From Bacillota bacterium (lineage in GTDB: Bacteria; Bacillota; Dethiobacteria; DTU022; UBA8154): 38,592 nt of DNA. The notes under the pieces were generated by a model that did not search any database, had not been told where the DNA came from, and worked only from the letters and a program-made list of their open reading frames with translations. Each line of letters begins with the position of its first letter. Position 1 is the first letter of the stretch. The position numbers and the translations under genes are program-made. The stretch is from positions 1 to 38,592 of the forward strand of contig JAKORA010000058.1 of NCBI GenBank assembly GCA_029778075.1. Reading direction: 5' to 3'. Below are positions 6,485 to 15,078 of this stretch, piece after piece.

Positions 6485-7615
6485 ATGAATACAGAACTGC
6501 AGAGTTTTATCCAGAAATATGATTTACTAGGCTGCGTTCAGTGCGGAAGATGTACCGGTGGCTGCCCGGTTACTGTACGGACCAATTTAAATGTCCGCCG
6601 CTTTGTTTATGATGCAATCGACCAGGATGCGCTCGATGAACTGGCCAAATTGCCGGAAATATGGGACTGCACCGCCTGCAATACCTGCGCCGTCAGATGC
6701 CCCAAAGGTTTGAAACCTGTAGAGGTGCTGATAGGATTGAGGAATATTCTCGTAGAGAGCGGTGCTGTGCAGCCGACGGTCAGGGATGCCCTGGAAAGCG
6801 TCTTTCGTGAAGGCAATCCCTGGGATAAACCCCGGGCTACCCGCTCTGATTGGATGCAGGGGCTGGAGGTAAAAATTGCTGAACCTGGCGAAAGAGTAGA
6901 AAACCTTATTTTCGTTTGCTGCACCATTGCTTACGATCCAAAGGTGCAGGTGACAGCGAAAAACCTGGTTAAGATTTTAAACAAGTCCGGAGTTGATTAC
7001 GGTTTCATCGGGGACAGCGAGACCTGCTGCTCCAGCGAGGTGCACAACCTGGGAGAAGAGGGCCTCTTTGAAATGATGATAGAGGATAACACAGAGCTGC
7101 TGAACAGTTATGATGCAGCCAGGCTTGTCACCATCTCGCCACACTGTTACTCCACTTTTAAGAACCAGTATCCCGGCTTAAAAGCGGAGGTCATTCACTA
7201 TACTCACCTGCTTAAAGAAATCCTGGAAGAAAATAAGCTGGAACTTCAAGGTGAATTTCCTGAAAAGATCGTTTTTCATGATCCCTGTTTCCTGGGTAAA
7301 CAAAACGGCGTCTTCGAAGAGCCGCGCTATATCCTGGGCCGTATTCCGGGAGCGGAGATTGTTGAGTTTGAGCGCTCAAAGGAGCGCAGCCTCTGCTGCG
7401 AAGGAGGCGGCGGCAAGATGTGGGTCGAGTCGGAGTCCCGTTTGGAACGCCTGGCAGAGGTGAGAGCCAAAGATGCCAAAGCGCTGGGGGCAAGTATTCT
7501 GGCGGTAGCCTGTCCTTTCTGTGTTTTGACACTGGACGACGCCGTCAAAGCCAAGGGCTTTGAGGAAGAAATGCGCGTCGCAGAGATCCTTGAAATTATC
7601 GGGGAACTGGTTTAA
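6485..7615 (+). CDS. HdrD-like fused HdrC/HdrB iron-sulfur protein
   Basis: This 376-residue cytoplasmic protein fuses an HdrC-like ferredoxin part with an HdrB-like part carrying two cysteine-rich CCG domains. The ferredoxin part has two 4Fe-4S motifs: C17/C20/C23/C27 in CVQCGRCTGGC and C62/C65/C68/C72 in CTACNTCAVRC. The first CCG unit has FVCCT, ETCCSSE and SPHCYSTF; the usual first Cys of its last CxxC is Ser. The second has HDPCFLGK, SLCCEGGGGKMW and ACPFC, which is complete. There are no membrane helices, unlike the membrane HdrDE and Etf:quinone relatives. ATG 6485 is preferred over 6479 because GCGAGG lies seven bases before it. It heads an operon with etfBA and hdrA, so it probably passes electrons between Etf and HdrA. 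The direction of flow is inferred. Confidence 0.85.
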   Translation: MNTELQSFIQKYDLLGCVQCGRCTGGCPVTVRTNLNVRRFVYDAIDQDALDELAKLPEIWDCTACNTCAVRCPKGLKPVEVLIGLRNILVESGAVQPTVRDALESVFREGNPWDKPRATRSDWMQGLEVKIAEPGERVENLIFVCCTIAYDPKVQVTAKNLVKILNKSGVDYGFIGDSETCCSSEVHNLGEEGLFEMMIEDNTELLNSYDAARLVTISPHCYSTFKNQYPGLKAEVIHYTHLLKEILEENKLELQGEFPEKIVFHDPCFLGKQNGVFEEPRYILGRIPGAEIVEFERSKERSLCCEGGGGKMWVESESRLERLAEVRAKDAKALGASILAVACPFCVLTLDDAVKAKGFEEEMRVAEILEIIGELV

Positions 7616-7750
7616 ATTTGCAGACCTCTTCTTTTACTGGCATTAATGTACCAAGAAGGAGGGGATAGCTTAAAATTAGATGGATAAAGGAAGCTGTCGT
7701 GAAGTGAAATTATCTTTTAAAAAACCTGAGTTGTAGGAGGTGGAAGCCTT

Positions 7751-8539
7751 ATGAAAACTTTTGTTTGTATCAAGAGAGTGCCGGATACTTCGGAAGCAGA
7801 GGTAAAAGTGGACGCTACGGGCAAGGATGTTGACAGCAGCAGGTTTTCTTTTGATATAAATGATGCTGACAACTATGCCGTAGAAGAAGCTGTGCGTATT
7901 AAAGAGGCTAAAGGAGGAACCGTGCAGGTCGTTTGTTTGGGACCCCAGGATGCCGATGTAATGATCCGTATGGCTCTGGCCAAAGGCGGTGACAGTGCTG
8001 TAAGGATCGACGATCCCCGGATTAATGTCCTGGATCCCCTGAAAGTAGCTAAGGTTTTAGCCGCTGTTGTCAAAGGCCAGGAATTTGACCTGGTATTGAC
8101 AGGGTGTATGGCCAACGACGATGGTAATATGGCCGTCGGGGTAGCCGTGGCGGAGGAGCTGGGCGTCCCGCATGCTGCCATGGTGAAAAAACTGGAAATC
8201 GGAGACGGAAAGGTAAAAGCTTACAGGGAGCTGGAGGGCGGTATCTCCGAAGTAGTGGAGATTGACTTGCCGGCGGTTATTACTATCCAGACCGGGATCA
8301 ATGAGCCCCGCTATGCACCGATCAGGGGTATCAGGGAAGCCCAGAAGAAAGAGCTTAAAGTGTTGAAACTGGAGGATCTGGGGCTTGCAGAAAGCGATGT
8401 TAATGCAGACAGCTCCCTGGTCGAACTGCAAAAGCTCTATATTCCTGAGGTAGTCTCCCACGCGGAAATAATCGAGGGCGAACCCGAGGAGAAAGCGGAG
8501 ATTATGGCTACCAAGCTGGTGAAAGGAGGGCTGCTCTAA
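7751..8539 (+). CDS. etfB: Electron transfer flavoprotein beta subunit
   Basis: This 262-residue protein has the usual ETF-beta length and fold. The N-terminus KTFVCIKRVPDTSEAEV is typical. Nucleotide-binding segments include SFDINDADNYAVEEAVR near residues 37-53 and VLTGCMANDDGNMAVGVAVA near residue 115. The VITIQTGINEPRYAPIRGI stretch is the family signature in the last third. EtfAB carries electrons between acyl-CoA dehydrogenases and another acceptor; some forms bifurcate. ATG 7751 follows TAGGAGGTGG. etfA begins one base after its stop. No acyl-CoA dehydrogenase gene is in the window, so the donor enzyme must be encoded elsewhere. Whether this Etf itself binds a second, bifurcating FAD cannot be decided by eye. 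Confidence 0.94.
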   Translation: MKTFVCIKRVPDTSEAEVKVDATGKDVDSSRFSFDINDADNYAVEEAVRIKEAKGGTVQVVCLGPQDADVMIRMALAKGGDSAVRIDDPRINVLDPLKVAKVLAAVVKGQEFDLVLTGCMANDDGNMAVGVAVAEELGVPHAAMVKKLEIGDGKVKAYRELEGGISEVVEIDLPAVITIQTGINEPRYAPIRGIREAQKKELKVLKLEDLGLAESDVNADSSLVELQKLYIPEVVSHAEIIEGEPEEKAEIMATKLVKGGLL

Positions 8540-8540
8540 A

Positions 8541-9515
8541 ATGGGAGATGTATTTGTTTTAATGGAACACCGTCAAGGAACATTGCGTGATGTTTCACTG
8601 GAGATGCTTACCAAAGCTTCTGAAGTAGCAGGACAATTGGGCGGAGAAACGGTTGCGGTCCTCATCGGCAGTGGTGTTGACTCTTTTGCCGAGAAGGTGG
8701 CCGGTTACAGCGATAAGGTTTTGTATGTCGACGATCCACTTTTTGCCGACTATAACTCTGAAAAATACCAGAGGGTCCTGGTGGAGTTGATTAAGCAGTA
8801 CAACCCCGGGCTTGTGATGATCGGTCACACTACCCAGGGTGTTGACCTGGCCCCGGCCCTGGCCGTGGAAATGAACCTGCCCTTTGTCACAGACGTTATT
8901 GACATAGAATTTGTCGACGGTAAGCCACAGCCGGTACGCCAGTATTACCAGGGCAAGGTCAATGCCAACTTTGCCTTCAAAGGAGAGCCTCCTTACCTGA
9001 TTACTTTCAGGGAAGCTACTCTGGAGGCTGGCGAGCCCTCCAAGCAGGGGAAAGTGGAAAAGGTAGAGTCGCCTTTAAAAGAGGATATCGGCTATCGCCG
9101 GTTTATAGAGTATGTGGAAGCTGAAGTCGGAGACGTGGATATTACCCAATCGGAGATCCTGGTTGCTGTCGGCCGGGGAATCAGAGAGGATAAGAACATG
9201 GCCATGATCGAGGACCTGGCCAAAGTACTTAAAGCCGACATCTGCGGCTCCCGTGCGGCGACAGACGCAGGATGGATACCTCATGACCGCCAGGTGGGCA
9301 CCTCCGGTAAAACGGTTAAGCCCAAGCTCTATATTGCTATCGGGATTTCCGGCGCATTCCAGCACCTGGCCGGGATGAAGGGAGCCAAAACCATTGTGGC
9401 TATTAACAAGGACCCCGATGCTCCGATCTTTACAGTGGCTGATTTCGCCATTATTGACGACCTTTTCAAGGTGGTCCCCAAACTGACCGAGAAGCTGAAA
9501 GAGCTGCGGGGTTAA
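8541..9515 (+). CDS. etfA: Electron transfer flavoprotein alpha subunit
   Basis: This 324-residue protein pairs with EtfB. Residues 1-190 form the variable N-terminal domain. The C-terminal FAD domain is clear: [12 protein letters not shown] near residue 210, then [39 protein letters not shown] and [18 protein letters not shown]. These include the Arg and Ser/Thr residues that hold the FAD in all ETF-alpha proteins. The ATG lies one base after the etfB stop (TAA-A-ATG). A ribosome binding site, AAAGGAGGG, sits inside the end of etfB. hdrA starts 49 bases later with its own GGAGG, so all three are likely in one transcript. Confidence 0.94.
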   Translation: MGDVFVLMEHRQGTLRDVSLEMLTKASEVAGQLGGETVAVLIGSGVDSFAEKVAGYSDKVLYVDDPLFADYNSEKYQRVLVELIKQYNPGLVMIGHTTQGVDLAPALAVEMNLPFVTDVIDIEFVDGKPQPVRQYYQGKVNANFAFKGEPPYLITFREATLEAGEPSKQGKVEKVESPLKEDIGYRRFIEYVEAEVGDVDITQSEILVAVGRGIREDKNMAMIEDLAKVLKADICGSRAATDAGWIPHDRQVGTSGKTVKPKLYIAIGISGAFQHLAGMKGAKTIVAINKDPDAPIFTVADFAIIDDLFKVVPKLTEKLKELRG

Positions 9516-9564
9516 TTTAAAAAGACATCAGCAGTTACTTTTTGTTGGAGGATGAAAAAAAGCA

Positions 9565-11565
9565 ATGAACAACAAACCCAAAATTGGTGTGTATGTCTGT
9601 CACTGCGGAATTAACATTGCCAAAACGGTGGATGTTGATGCCGTTACAGAGTTTGCCTCTCACCTGCCCAATGTCAAGGTGGCGCGCAATTACTCCTATA
9701 TGTGCTCTGACCCCGGACAGCTTCTCATCAGGGAAGATATTAAAAATGAAGGATTAAACCGCGTGGTGGTGGCCTCCTGTTCCCCCCGCATGCACGAGTT
9801 GACTTTCCGCAAAACTCTGGCGGAAACAGGACTCAATCCTTATTACCTGGAAATGGCCAATATAAGGGAACAGTGCTCCTGGGTGCATGAAGATCGCGAG
9901 AGGGCAACGAGCAAGGCCAAAAAGCTGGTGGCTTCCGCTGTATCTAAGGTACGGTTGCTGGAGCCCCTGCAGGAAAAAGAGGTGGATGTGGAACCGGCCA
10001 CTCTGATTATCGGTGGAGGTATCGCGGGAATCCAGGCTGCCCTGGATATTGCCGAGGCCGGGTTTAAAGTTTACCTGGTAGAGAAGACTCCATCTATCGG
10101 CGGCAGGATGTCCCAACTGGACAAAACCTTCCCCACCCTGGACTGCTCCGCCTGCATCCTTACACCAAAAATGGTGGATGTGGCTGGTCACCCCAATATC
10201 GAGCTCTTTACCTATTCCCAGGTGGAAGATGTCTCCGGTTACGTGGGCAACTTTGATGTAAAAGTGCGCCGGAAAGCGCGCTATGTCGATATGGACAAGT
10301 GTACCGGCTGTGGCGCCTGTGCACAGGAATGCCGTCTGGCCGGCCGGATCCCCAACGACTTTGATGCGGGGATGGGAAAAAGAGGCGCCATTTATCTTCC
10401 TTTCCCACAGGCTGTCCCGGCCAAATATACTATTGATTCAACGCGCTGTCTCTTCCTGACCAGGGGCAAGTGCGGGAAATCGCCCAAATGTGTGGATGCC
10501 TGTGCCGCCGGTGCCATTAACTTTGAACAAAAGGACGAGATTGTGGAGTTCAAAGTGGGCGCTATTATCGTGGCCACCGGTTTCGATGTTTTTGACGCCT
10601 CCCGGAAGCCCGAGTACGGTTACAACGACTACGAAAACGTTATAACCGCGCTGGAGCTGGAGCGCCTGGTATCAGCCTCCGGCCCCACAGGAGGCAATAT
10701 TGTCATCGGTACGGGAGATAACGCCTTTGTCCCCAAAGAGGTGGCTTTTATCAGCTGTGTCGGTTCCCGTGATAAAAGCGTGGGGAACGAGTACTGCTCC
10801 CGTGTATGCTGCATGTATACGGCGAAGCTGGCCCACCTGGTCAAGGAGAAAATCCCGGAAGCAAATGTCAGGGTTTATTACATGGATGTCAGGGCTTTCG
10901 GTAAGGGTTTTGAGGAGTTTTATGACCGTGTGCGCCGTGAGGGGGTCCGCTATATCCGCGGCAATCCCTCCGAAATATTCAAGCGCGGCGACAAGCTGGT
11001 TATCAAAGCGGAAAACACTCTTACGTCGACCCCCCTGGAAGACGAAGTGGATCTCGTGGTCCTGGCGGTAGGGCTGGAGCCGCGTAAAGATGCCCGGGAG
11101 ATAATCGATCTGCTGCGCCTGTCGCAGTCGGCAGACCGCTTTTACCTGGAGGCGCATCCCAAGCTTGCTCCTGTGAATACGGCAACCGATGGCGTTTTCC
11201 TGGCCGGAGTCGCCCAGGGTCCCAAGGATATCCCCGATACTGTTGCTCAGGCCAAGGGTGCGGCTTCTTCCGCCCTGGTCCTGCTCTCCAGCGGGAAGGT
11301 AAAGATTGGGGCTCAAATTTCCTTCGTCAACGAGGCAACCTGCAGGGGCTGCGGCTTCTGTGTGGAGATCTGCCCGTACGGCGCTATAGAGCTTGTAACG
11401 GTAAACCGCATGGGACATCCGGTTTCCGTGGCCAGGGTAAACGAAGCTCTGTGTAAGGGCTGCGGCGCCTGCGCAGCCGGCTGTCTCTCCGGCTCTATCC
11501 AGCAAAAATCCTTCATGGATAGGCAGATACTGCCGCAAATTGCAGTACTGGGGGGTATGAGATGA
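9565..11565 (+). CDS. hdrA: HdrA, flavin subunit of a heterodisulfide-reductase-like complex
   Basis: HdrA carries the FAD where flavin-based electron bifurcation occurs in Hdr complexes. The protein is 666 residues, the usual size. Residues 1-130 form the N-terminal Cys-rich domain (GVYVCHCGINIA, YMCSDPGQ, VVASCSPRMHE). The FAD fold begins near 148 with IIGGGIAGIQAALDIAEAG, followed by GGRMSQLDKTFPTLDCSACI. An inserted ferredoxin region has CTGCGACAQEC and CLFLTRGKCGKSPKCVDAC. The C-terminus has two more 4Fe-4S motifs, CRGCGFCVEICPYG and CKGCGACAAGC. All positions are Cys; no in-frame TGA (Sec) is used, although Sec forms exist in methanogens. The stop overlaps the start of the MvhD-like gene (ATGA), which points to tight co-translation. 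Confidence 0.95.
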   Translation: MNNKPKIGVYVCHCGINIAKTVDVDAVTEFASHLPNVKVARNYSYMCSDPGQLLIREDIKNEGLNRVVVASCSPRMHELTFRKTLAETGLNPYYLEMANIREQCSWVHEDRERATSKAKKLVASAVSKVRLLEPLQEKEVDVEPATLIIGGGIAGIQAALDIAEAGFKVYLVEKTPSIGGRMSQLDKTFPTLDCSACILTPKMVDVAGHPNIELFTYSQVEDVSGYVGNFDVKVRRKARYVDMDKCTGCGACAQECRLAGRIPNDFDAGMGKRGAIYLPFPQAVPAKYTIDSTRCLFLTRGKCGKSPKCVDACAAGAINFEQKDEIVEFKVGAIIVATGFDVFDASRKPEYGYNDYENVITALELERLVSASGPTGGNIVIGTGDNAFVPKEVAFISCVGSRDKSVGNEYCSRVCCMYTAKLAHLVKEKIPEANVRVYYMDVRAFGKGFEEFYDRVRREGVRYIRGNPSEIFKRGDKLVIKAENTLTSTPLEDEVDLVVLAVGLEPRKDAREIIDLLRLSQSADRFYLEAHPKLAPVNTATDGVFLAGVAQGPKDIPDTVAQAKGAASSALVLLSSGKVKIGAQISFVNEATCRGCGFCVEICPYGAIELVTVNRMGHPVSVARVNEALCKGCGACAAGCLSGSIQQKSFMDRQILPQIAVLGGMR

Positions 11566-11993
11566 ACGAGCAGTTTGAACCCAACGTAGTAGCCTTCTTA
11601 TGTAACTGGTGCTCCTATGCAGGAGCCGACCTTGCAGGGACCAGCAGAATACAGTATCCGACAAATCTCAATGTCATCAGGGTGATGTGTAGCGGAAGGG
11701 CTAACCCGCTTTTTGTGATGAACGCTCTGCAGCAGGGTGCAGACGGGGTTTTGATCTCCGGTTGCCATCCCGGTGACTGTCATTATATGGAAGGCAACTT
11801 TTACGCTCGCCGCCGCTTTACCCTGATGAAAGAACTCCTGGAGTACGTGGGAGTGGAACCCGGCCGCTTCAACATGAGCTGGGTCTCCGCCTCGGAGGGC
11901 AGCAAGTGGAAAGATGTAGTGCAGGAAGTGGTCGAAAAAGCGAAAGAGGCCGGGCCGTTTGAGCAATTCCGGCGGAACAAGATCAACTGGTAG
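11562..11993 (+). CDS. MvhD/FloxD-like 2Fe-2S electron-transfer subunit
   Basis: This 143-residue protein of the methyl-viologen-reducing hydrogenase delta family connects an electron input module to HdrA. The cluster ligands are in FLCNWCSYAGAD near residues 12-23, RVMCSGR near 42-48 and SGCHPGDCHYMEGN near 67-80. The length is normal for a stand-alone MvhD. It overlaps hdrA by 4 bp. Here no NiFe hydrogenase subunits follow; instead the next three genes are Flox-like, so FloxD is the better functional name. It would receive electrons from the FloxB/FloxC iron-sulfur proteins. Confidence 0.92.
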   Translation: MNEQFEPNVVAFLCNWCSYAGADLAGTSRIQYPTNLNVIRVMCSGRANPLFVMNALQQGADGVLISGCHPGDCHYMEGNFYARRRFTLMKELLEYVGVEPGRFNMSWVSASEGSKWKDVVQEVVEKAKEAGPFEQFRRNKINW

Positions 11994-12007
11994 AGGAGGA
12001 GGATCGC

Positions 12008-12991
12008 TTGGTAGACCTGGATAAATTAAGAAATGTAGCCAAAGAGACCGTCTCCCGTGATGATGTCAAGTATCTTATCGGCTGGAGGCAGGGCACTTAT
12101 GGCTTCAGGGTGTCACCGTACTTTATAAAAGAACCGGAGGAAGCAGAAAAGCTAATCTTTTCACCCCTTTGTACCAATAACCTGGCGACCTATCTCGTAC
12201 TCACGGAAAAACTTCCGCTGCCCCGGGGAGTAGAACCCGATAGCCGTAAAATTGCTCTAATGGTTAAGGGCTGTGACAGCCGTGCCGTTGTACAACAGTT
12301 AATCGAACAGGGCATTAAAAGGGAAAGCGTGCTTCTTATTGGCTGTCCCTGTGAAGGGGTAATCGACTTAAAAAAGGTGGAAGAGAAATTTCCCCACCAG
12401 CCGGCGCCCGTAGAGGCCCGGTGGAACAACGGAAAAATTGTTTTTCACCTGCCTGATGGGGATAAGGAGTTTCCCAAAGAGGAAGTCGTGGCTGAAAAAT
12501 GCCTTACCTGCCGCTATCCCAATCCTGTTATGACCGATGTGATGCTCTGGGAAGAGGTTCAGACTTGGGGTAGCGATGAATATGCAGATGTCAAGGAACT
12601 GGAGGCCAAAAGCCCGCAGGAACGTTGGTCCTTCTGGGAGGATAAATTTTCCAGTTGTATAAGGTGCTATTCCTGTCGCAACGTTTGCCCCATGTGCTAC
12701 TGTGAAGACTGTATACTGGATAGGCTGAATCCGCAGTGGATCTTTCGTTCCAACAATATTTCCGAGAACACGGCCTTCCATCTGGCCCGGGCCTTCCATC
12801 TGGCCGGGCGTTGCGTAGAATGCGGGGAATGTCAAAGGGTTTGCCCTGTAGGGATACCTTTAATGAAGTTGAACAGAAAGCTTGCCAAAGAAGTCAAAGA
12901 AAAATATGAGTATATCCCCGGGCTTGATCCTGAGTCGAAACCGCTCCAGGCCAGCTACCGTCCGGATGATAAAGAAGACTTCATTCTCTAG
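12008..12991 (+). CDS. FloxC-like 4Fe-4S protein with FrhB-like N-terminal part
   Basis: This 327-residue protein has N-terminal features (MVKGCDSRAV, LLIGCPCEGVIDL) resembling the beta-subunit family of F420-reducing hydrogenase and formate dehydrogenase. Near residue 168 is KCLTCRYPNP. A C-terminal ferredoxin part follows with CIRCYSCRNVCPMCYC near 218-233 and CVECGECQRVCPVGIP near 268-283. Such proteins sit in the flavin oxidoreductase (Flox) module linked to HdrA. The TTG start is chosen for the AGGAGGAGG nine bases before it, 14 bp after the MvhD-like stop. The gene name is by cluster position and domain content, not by alignment. Confidence 0.82.
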   Translation: MVDLDKLRNVAKETVSRDDVKYLIGWRQGTYGFRVSPYFIKEPEEAEKLIFSPLCTNNLATYLVLTEKLPLPRGVEPDSRKIALMVKGCDSRAVVQQLIEQGIKRESVLLIGCPCEGVIDLKKVEEKFPHQPAPVEARWNNGKIVFHLPDGDKEFPKEEVVAEKCLTCRYPNPVMTDVMLWEEVQTWGSDEYADVKELEAKSPQERWSFWEDKFSSCIRCYSCRNVCPMCYCEDCILDRLNPQWIFRSNNISENTAFHLARAFHLAGRCVECGECQRVCPVGIPLMKLNRKLAKEVKEKYEYIPGLDPESKPLQASYRPDDKEDFIL

Positions 12992-13002
12992 AGGTGGGTG
13001 CT

Positions 13003-14022
13003 ATGGATACTAAAAAGTTGAGTAAAGATAAGTGGGGCGATTTTATCGCCGTGCTTGGTGCACAAAAAAAGCTGTATACCCCTCAAAAAGAGGGGGAAAG
13101 CCTCAGGTTTAAGCCTGTTGCTGCGGGAAACCAGGTTAATCTGGATTTCTCCAATACGACAGTACCGCCTAAAAGCGTTCTCTTTCCCCAGACGGAGACA
13201 CTATACCGGTTTGAGCAGGGTAGTACCGCTATCAGTCTTCCGGAGGAGGCGGGCGAGGCGGTAATTTTGGGTATCAGACCCTGTGATGCCCGGGCCATGG
13301 CCATTGTGGACAGTGTTTTTTCCTGGGATGTAGACGATCCTTACTATCTCCAAAGGCGTGAGAAGACGGCCCTCATAGGACTCTCCTGCCGGGAGCCCGG
13401 CGTTAACTGTTTTTGTACTTCCGTCGGGGGCGGCCCGGCCTCTACAGAAGGATTGGATATCCTTTTGACAGACCTGGGAGAAGCCTATCTAGTGCAGATC
13501 CTTACTGAAAAGGGCGAAAATATTAAACTCTCCACCCAGGAACTGCTGCAAGATGCCGCGGAGGAGGATGTAAAAACGGCAGAGAAGCTCTCCGGGGAGG
13601 CCGCCTCCAGGATCAGCAGGAGTATTGAGCCCGACGGCATCCCGGAAAAGCTGCCGGAACTGTGGGAAAGCCCGCTTTGGAAAGATTTTTCCGATTCCTG
13701 CCTGGGATGCGGAACCTGCACCTTCCTCTGTCCGACCTGTCACTGTTTTGATATTCAGGACGAAATGGAGGGTCTGGAAGGGCGCCGGTGCCGGATGTGG
13801 GACTCCTGCATGTTTGCGGAATATACCCTGCATACCTCCGGGCACAATCCACGTCCTTCACGCCGTGAACGCGTGCGCAACAGGATTAACCACAAGTACT
13901 CCTATTATGTAAACAACTTCGGGAAAATTGCTTGTGTAGGTTGTGGGCGGTGTATAGATCTCTGCCCGGTCAACATCGATATTCTTGACATTTTATCACA
14001 GGTTGTTAAGGAGGCAATATGA
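13003..14022 (+). CDS. FloxB-like 4Fe-4S dicluster protein (sulfhydrogenase beta / AsrA family)
   Basis: This 339-residue cytoplasmic protein resembles the beta subunit of sulfhydrogenase and anaerobic sulfite reductase subunit A. The N-terminal part has GIRPCDARAMAIVD near residue 90 and LSCREPGVNCFCTS near 125. The C-terminal part has CLGCGTCTFLCPTCHCFD near 227-244, RMWDSC and CVGCGRCIDLCPVNIDI near 304-320. The track start is GTG 12994, but AGGTGG at 12992-12997 places the start at ATG 13003. It follows the FloxC-like gene by 11 bp and overlaps the FloxA-like gene by 4 bp. Together these would carry electrons from the FAD/NAD subunit to the MvhD-like protein. Confidence 0.83.
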   Translation: MDTKKLSKDKWGDFIAVLGAQKKLYTPQKEGESLRFKPVAAGNQVNLDFSNTTVPPKSVLFPQTETLYRFEQGSTAISLPEEAGEAVILGIRPCDARAMAIVDSVFSWDVDDPYYLQRREKTALIGLSCREPGVNCFCTSVGGGPASTEGLDILLTDLGEAYLVQILTEKGENIKLSTQELLQDAAEEDVKTAEKLSGEAASRISRSIEPDGIPEKLPELWESPLWKDFSDSCLGCGTCTFLCPTCHCFDIQDEMEGLEGRRCRMWDSCMFAEYTLHTSGHNPRPSRRERVRNRINHKYSYYVNNFGKIACVGCGRCIDLCPVNIDILDILSQVVKEAI

Positions 14023-14867
14023 ACGAGAACGGAAATCCCTATAAACCTGAAATAGCAACTGTCGAGGACACCTGGTACGAAACAGCCGGCGAACGCGCTA
14101 TCAAAACCTTCAAAGTTGTCCTTGACGATGAAAAGGCAAGGGAAAGCTGGAGTCACCGTCCCGGACAATGCGCCATGATCGGTGTGCTCGGAGTAGGGGA
14201 GAGCATGATTTCCATTTCCTGTTCTCCCACAGAGGGTAAATTCCTCCGGTTTTCCGTCATGCGTATGGGTAAAGTTACCCAGGCCCTGCACGAGCTTGAA
14301 CCCGGTGACAAGATGACAGTACGTGGTCCTTACGGGAACAGCTTTCCCGTGGACGATTGGAAAGGGAAGAATATCCTTACAATCGGCGGTGGTATCGGCC
14401 AGGCTCCTTTACGCCCAATTGTCGAGTATGTCCGGGCCAACCGCGGTGACTATAAGGACCTGACCCTTATTTACGGTGCCCGGACTTCCGGAGATCTTTG
14501 CTTCAAAAAGGAATTTGAGGCCATGAGAGAGTCCGGTGATGTAAACTGCCATCTTTCCATTGACGTCCAGGAAGAAGGCTGGCCCCATTATGTAGGATTC
14601 GTCCCATCCTTGCTGATGGATGTTAATCCTTCCCCGGAAAATACCATAGCCATTACTTGCGGGCCGCCGATTATGATCAAGTTTGTGCTGGAGAACCTTA
14701 AAAAGCTGAATTTCGCCGACGAGCAGATTTATACAACCCTGGAGAACAGGATGAAATGCGGATTTGGCAAGTGCGGGCGCTGCAATGTAGGCAACCTTTA
14801 CGTTTGCAAGGACGGGCCTGTATTCAGCTATGCCACCCTTAAAAATGTACCGGAGGCCTTTGCCTGA
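14019..14867 (+). CDS. FloxA-like NAD(P)H:FAD oxidoreductase with 2Fe-2S centre
   Basis: This 282-residue protein of the ferredoxin-NADP reductase type belongs with the sulfhydrogenase gamma / AsrB / PyrK-like group. The FAD segment is HRPGQCAMIGVLG near residues 46-58 with MISISCSP. The NAD(P) segment is ILTIGGGIGQAPLRPIVEY near 117-135. The last 40 residues bind a 2Fe-2S cluster through MKCGFGKCGRCNVG and a later YVCKDGPVF, as in dihydroorotate dehydrogenase subunit PyrK. It is the last gene of the cluster and the only nucleotide-binding entry point. It therefore likely exchanges electrons with NAD(H), or possibly NADP(H). Sulfite reductase is unlikely because no AsrC-like siroheme subunit is present. 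Confidence 0.88.
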   Translation: MNENGNPYKPEIATVEDTWYETAGERAIKTFKVVLDDEKARESWSHRPGQCAMIGVLGVGESMISISCSPTEGKFLRFSVMRMGKVTQALHELEPGDKMTVRGPYGNSFPVDDWKGKNILTIGGGIGQAPLRPIVEYVRANRGDYKDLTLIYGARTSGDLCFKKEFEAMRESGDVNCHLSIDVQEEGWPHYVGFVPSLLMDVNPSPENTIAITCGPPIMIKFVLENLKKLNFADEQIYTTLENRMKCGFGKCGRCNVGNLYVCKDGPVFSYATLKNVPEAFA

Positions 14868-14913
14868 AACCAAAGCGCATTAAAGAAAGATAGAACGGTA
14901 CGGTGTTATGAAT

Positions 14914-14949
14914 GGGGATGCTCCCCGGGGCTTACCGGGGCGTGTCCCC
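14914..14949 (+). terminator. GC-rich hairpin ending the Etf-Hdr-Flox operon (no clear U-run)
   Basis: GGGGATGCTCCCCGG (14914-14928) folds onto CCGGGGCGTGTCCCC (14935-14949) with one mismatch and two wobble pairs around a six-base loop. It lies 46 bases after the FloxA-like stop. Only ATATTGATATT follows, so termination may be weak; it could also protect the 3' end of the mRNA. Confidence 0.5.
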
Positions 14950-15078
14950 ATATTGATATTTCTCAATTAGTCCAAGCAGACGAATAAAATGCGGAATAAT
15001 TATGATACCTTTTTCTTCTGTATTAATACTGCGCAAATGGGAAACATCTATACTATTAACAGGAAAGGGGTATGTGCT

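Noticed and set aside
6448-6522. 24-residue frame MAGKITSLARYEDEY overlapping the HdrD-like start
   Set aside because: The AGAAGGG sequence touches the ATG, leaving no proper spacing, and the frame overlaps a well-supported gene.
7680-7736. 18-residue frame before etfB ending next to its ribosome binding site
   Set aside because: The AGGAGGGG upstream is about 15 bases from the ATG, too far for efficient use, and the peptide shows no family feature.
10672-11664. 330-residue minus-strand ORF
   Set aside because: It is a long shadow of hdrA, whose coding frame on the plus strand is unambiguous from its cluster motifs.
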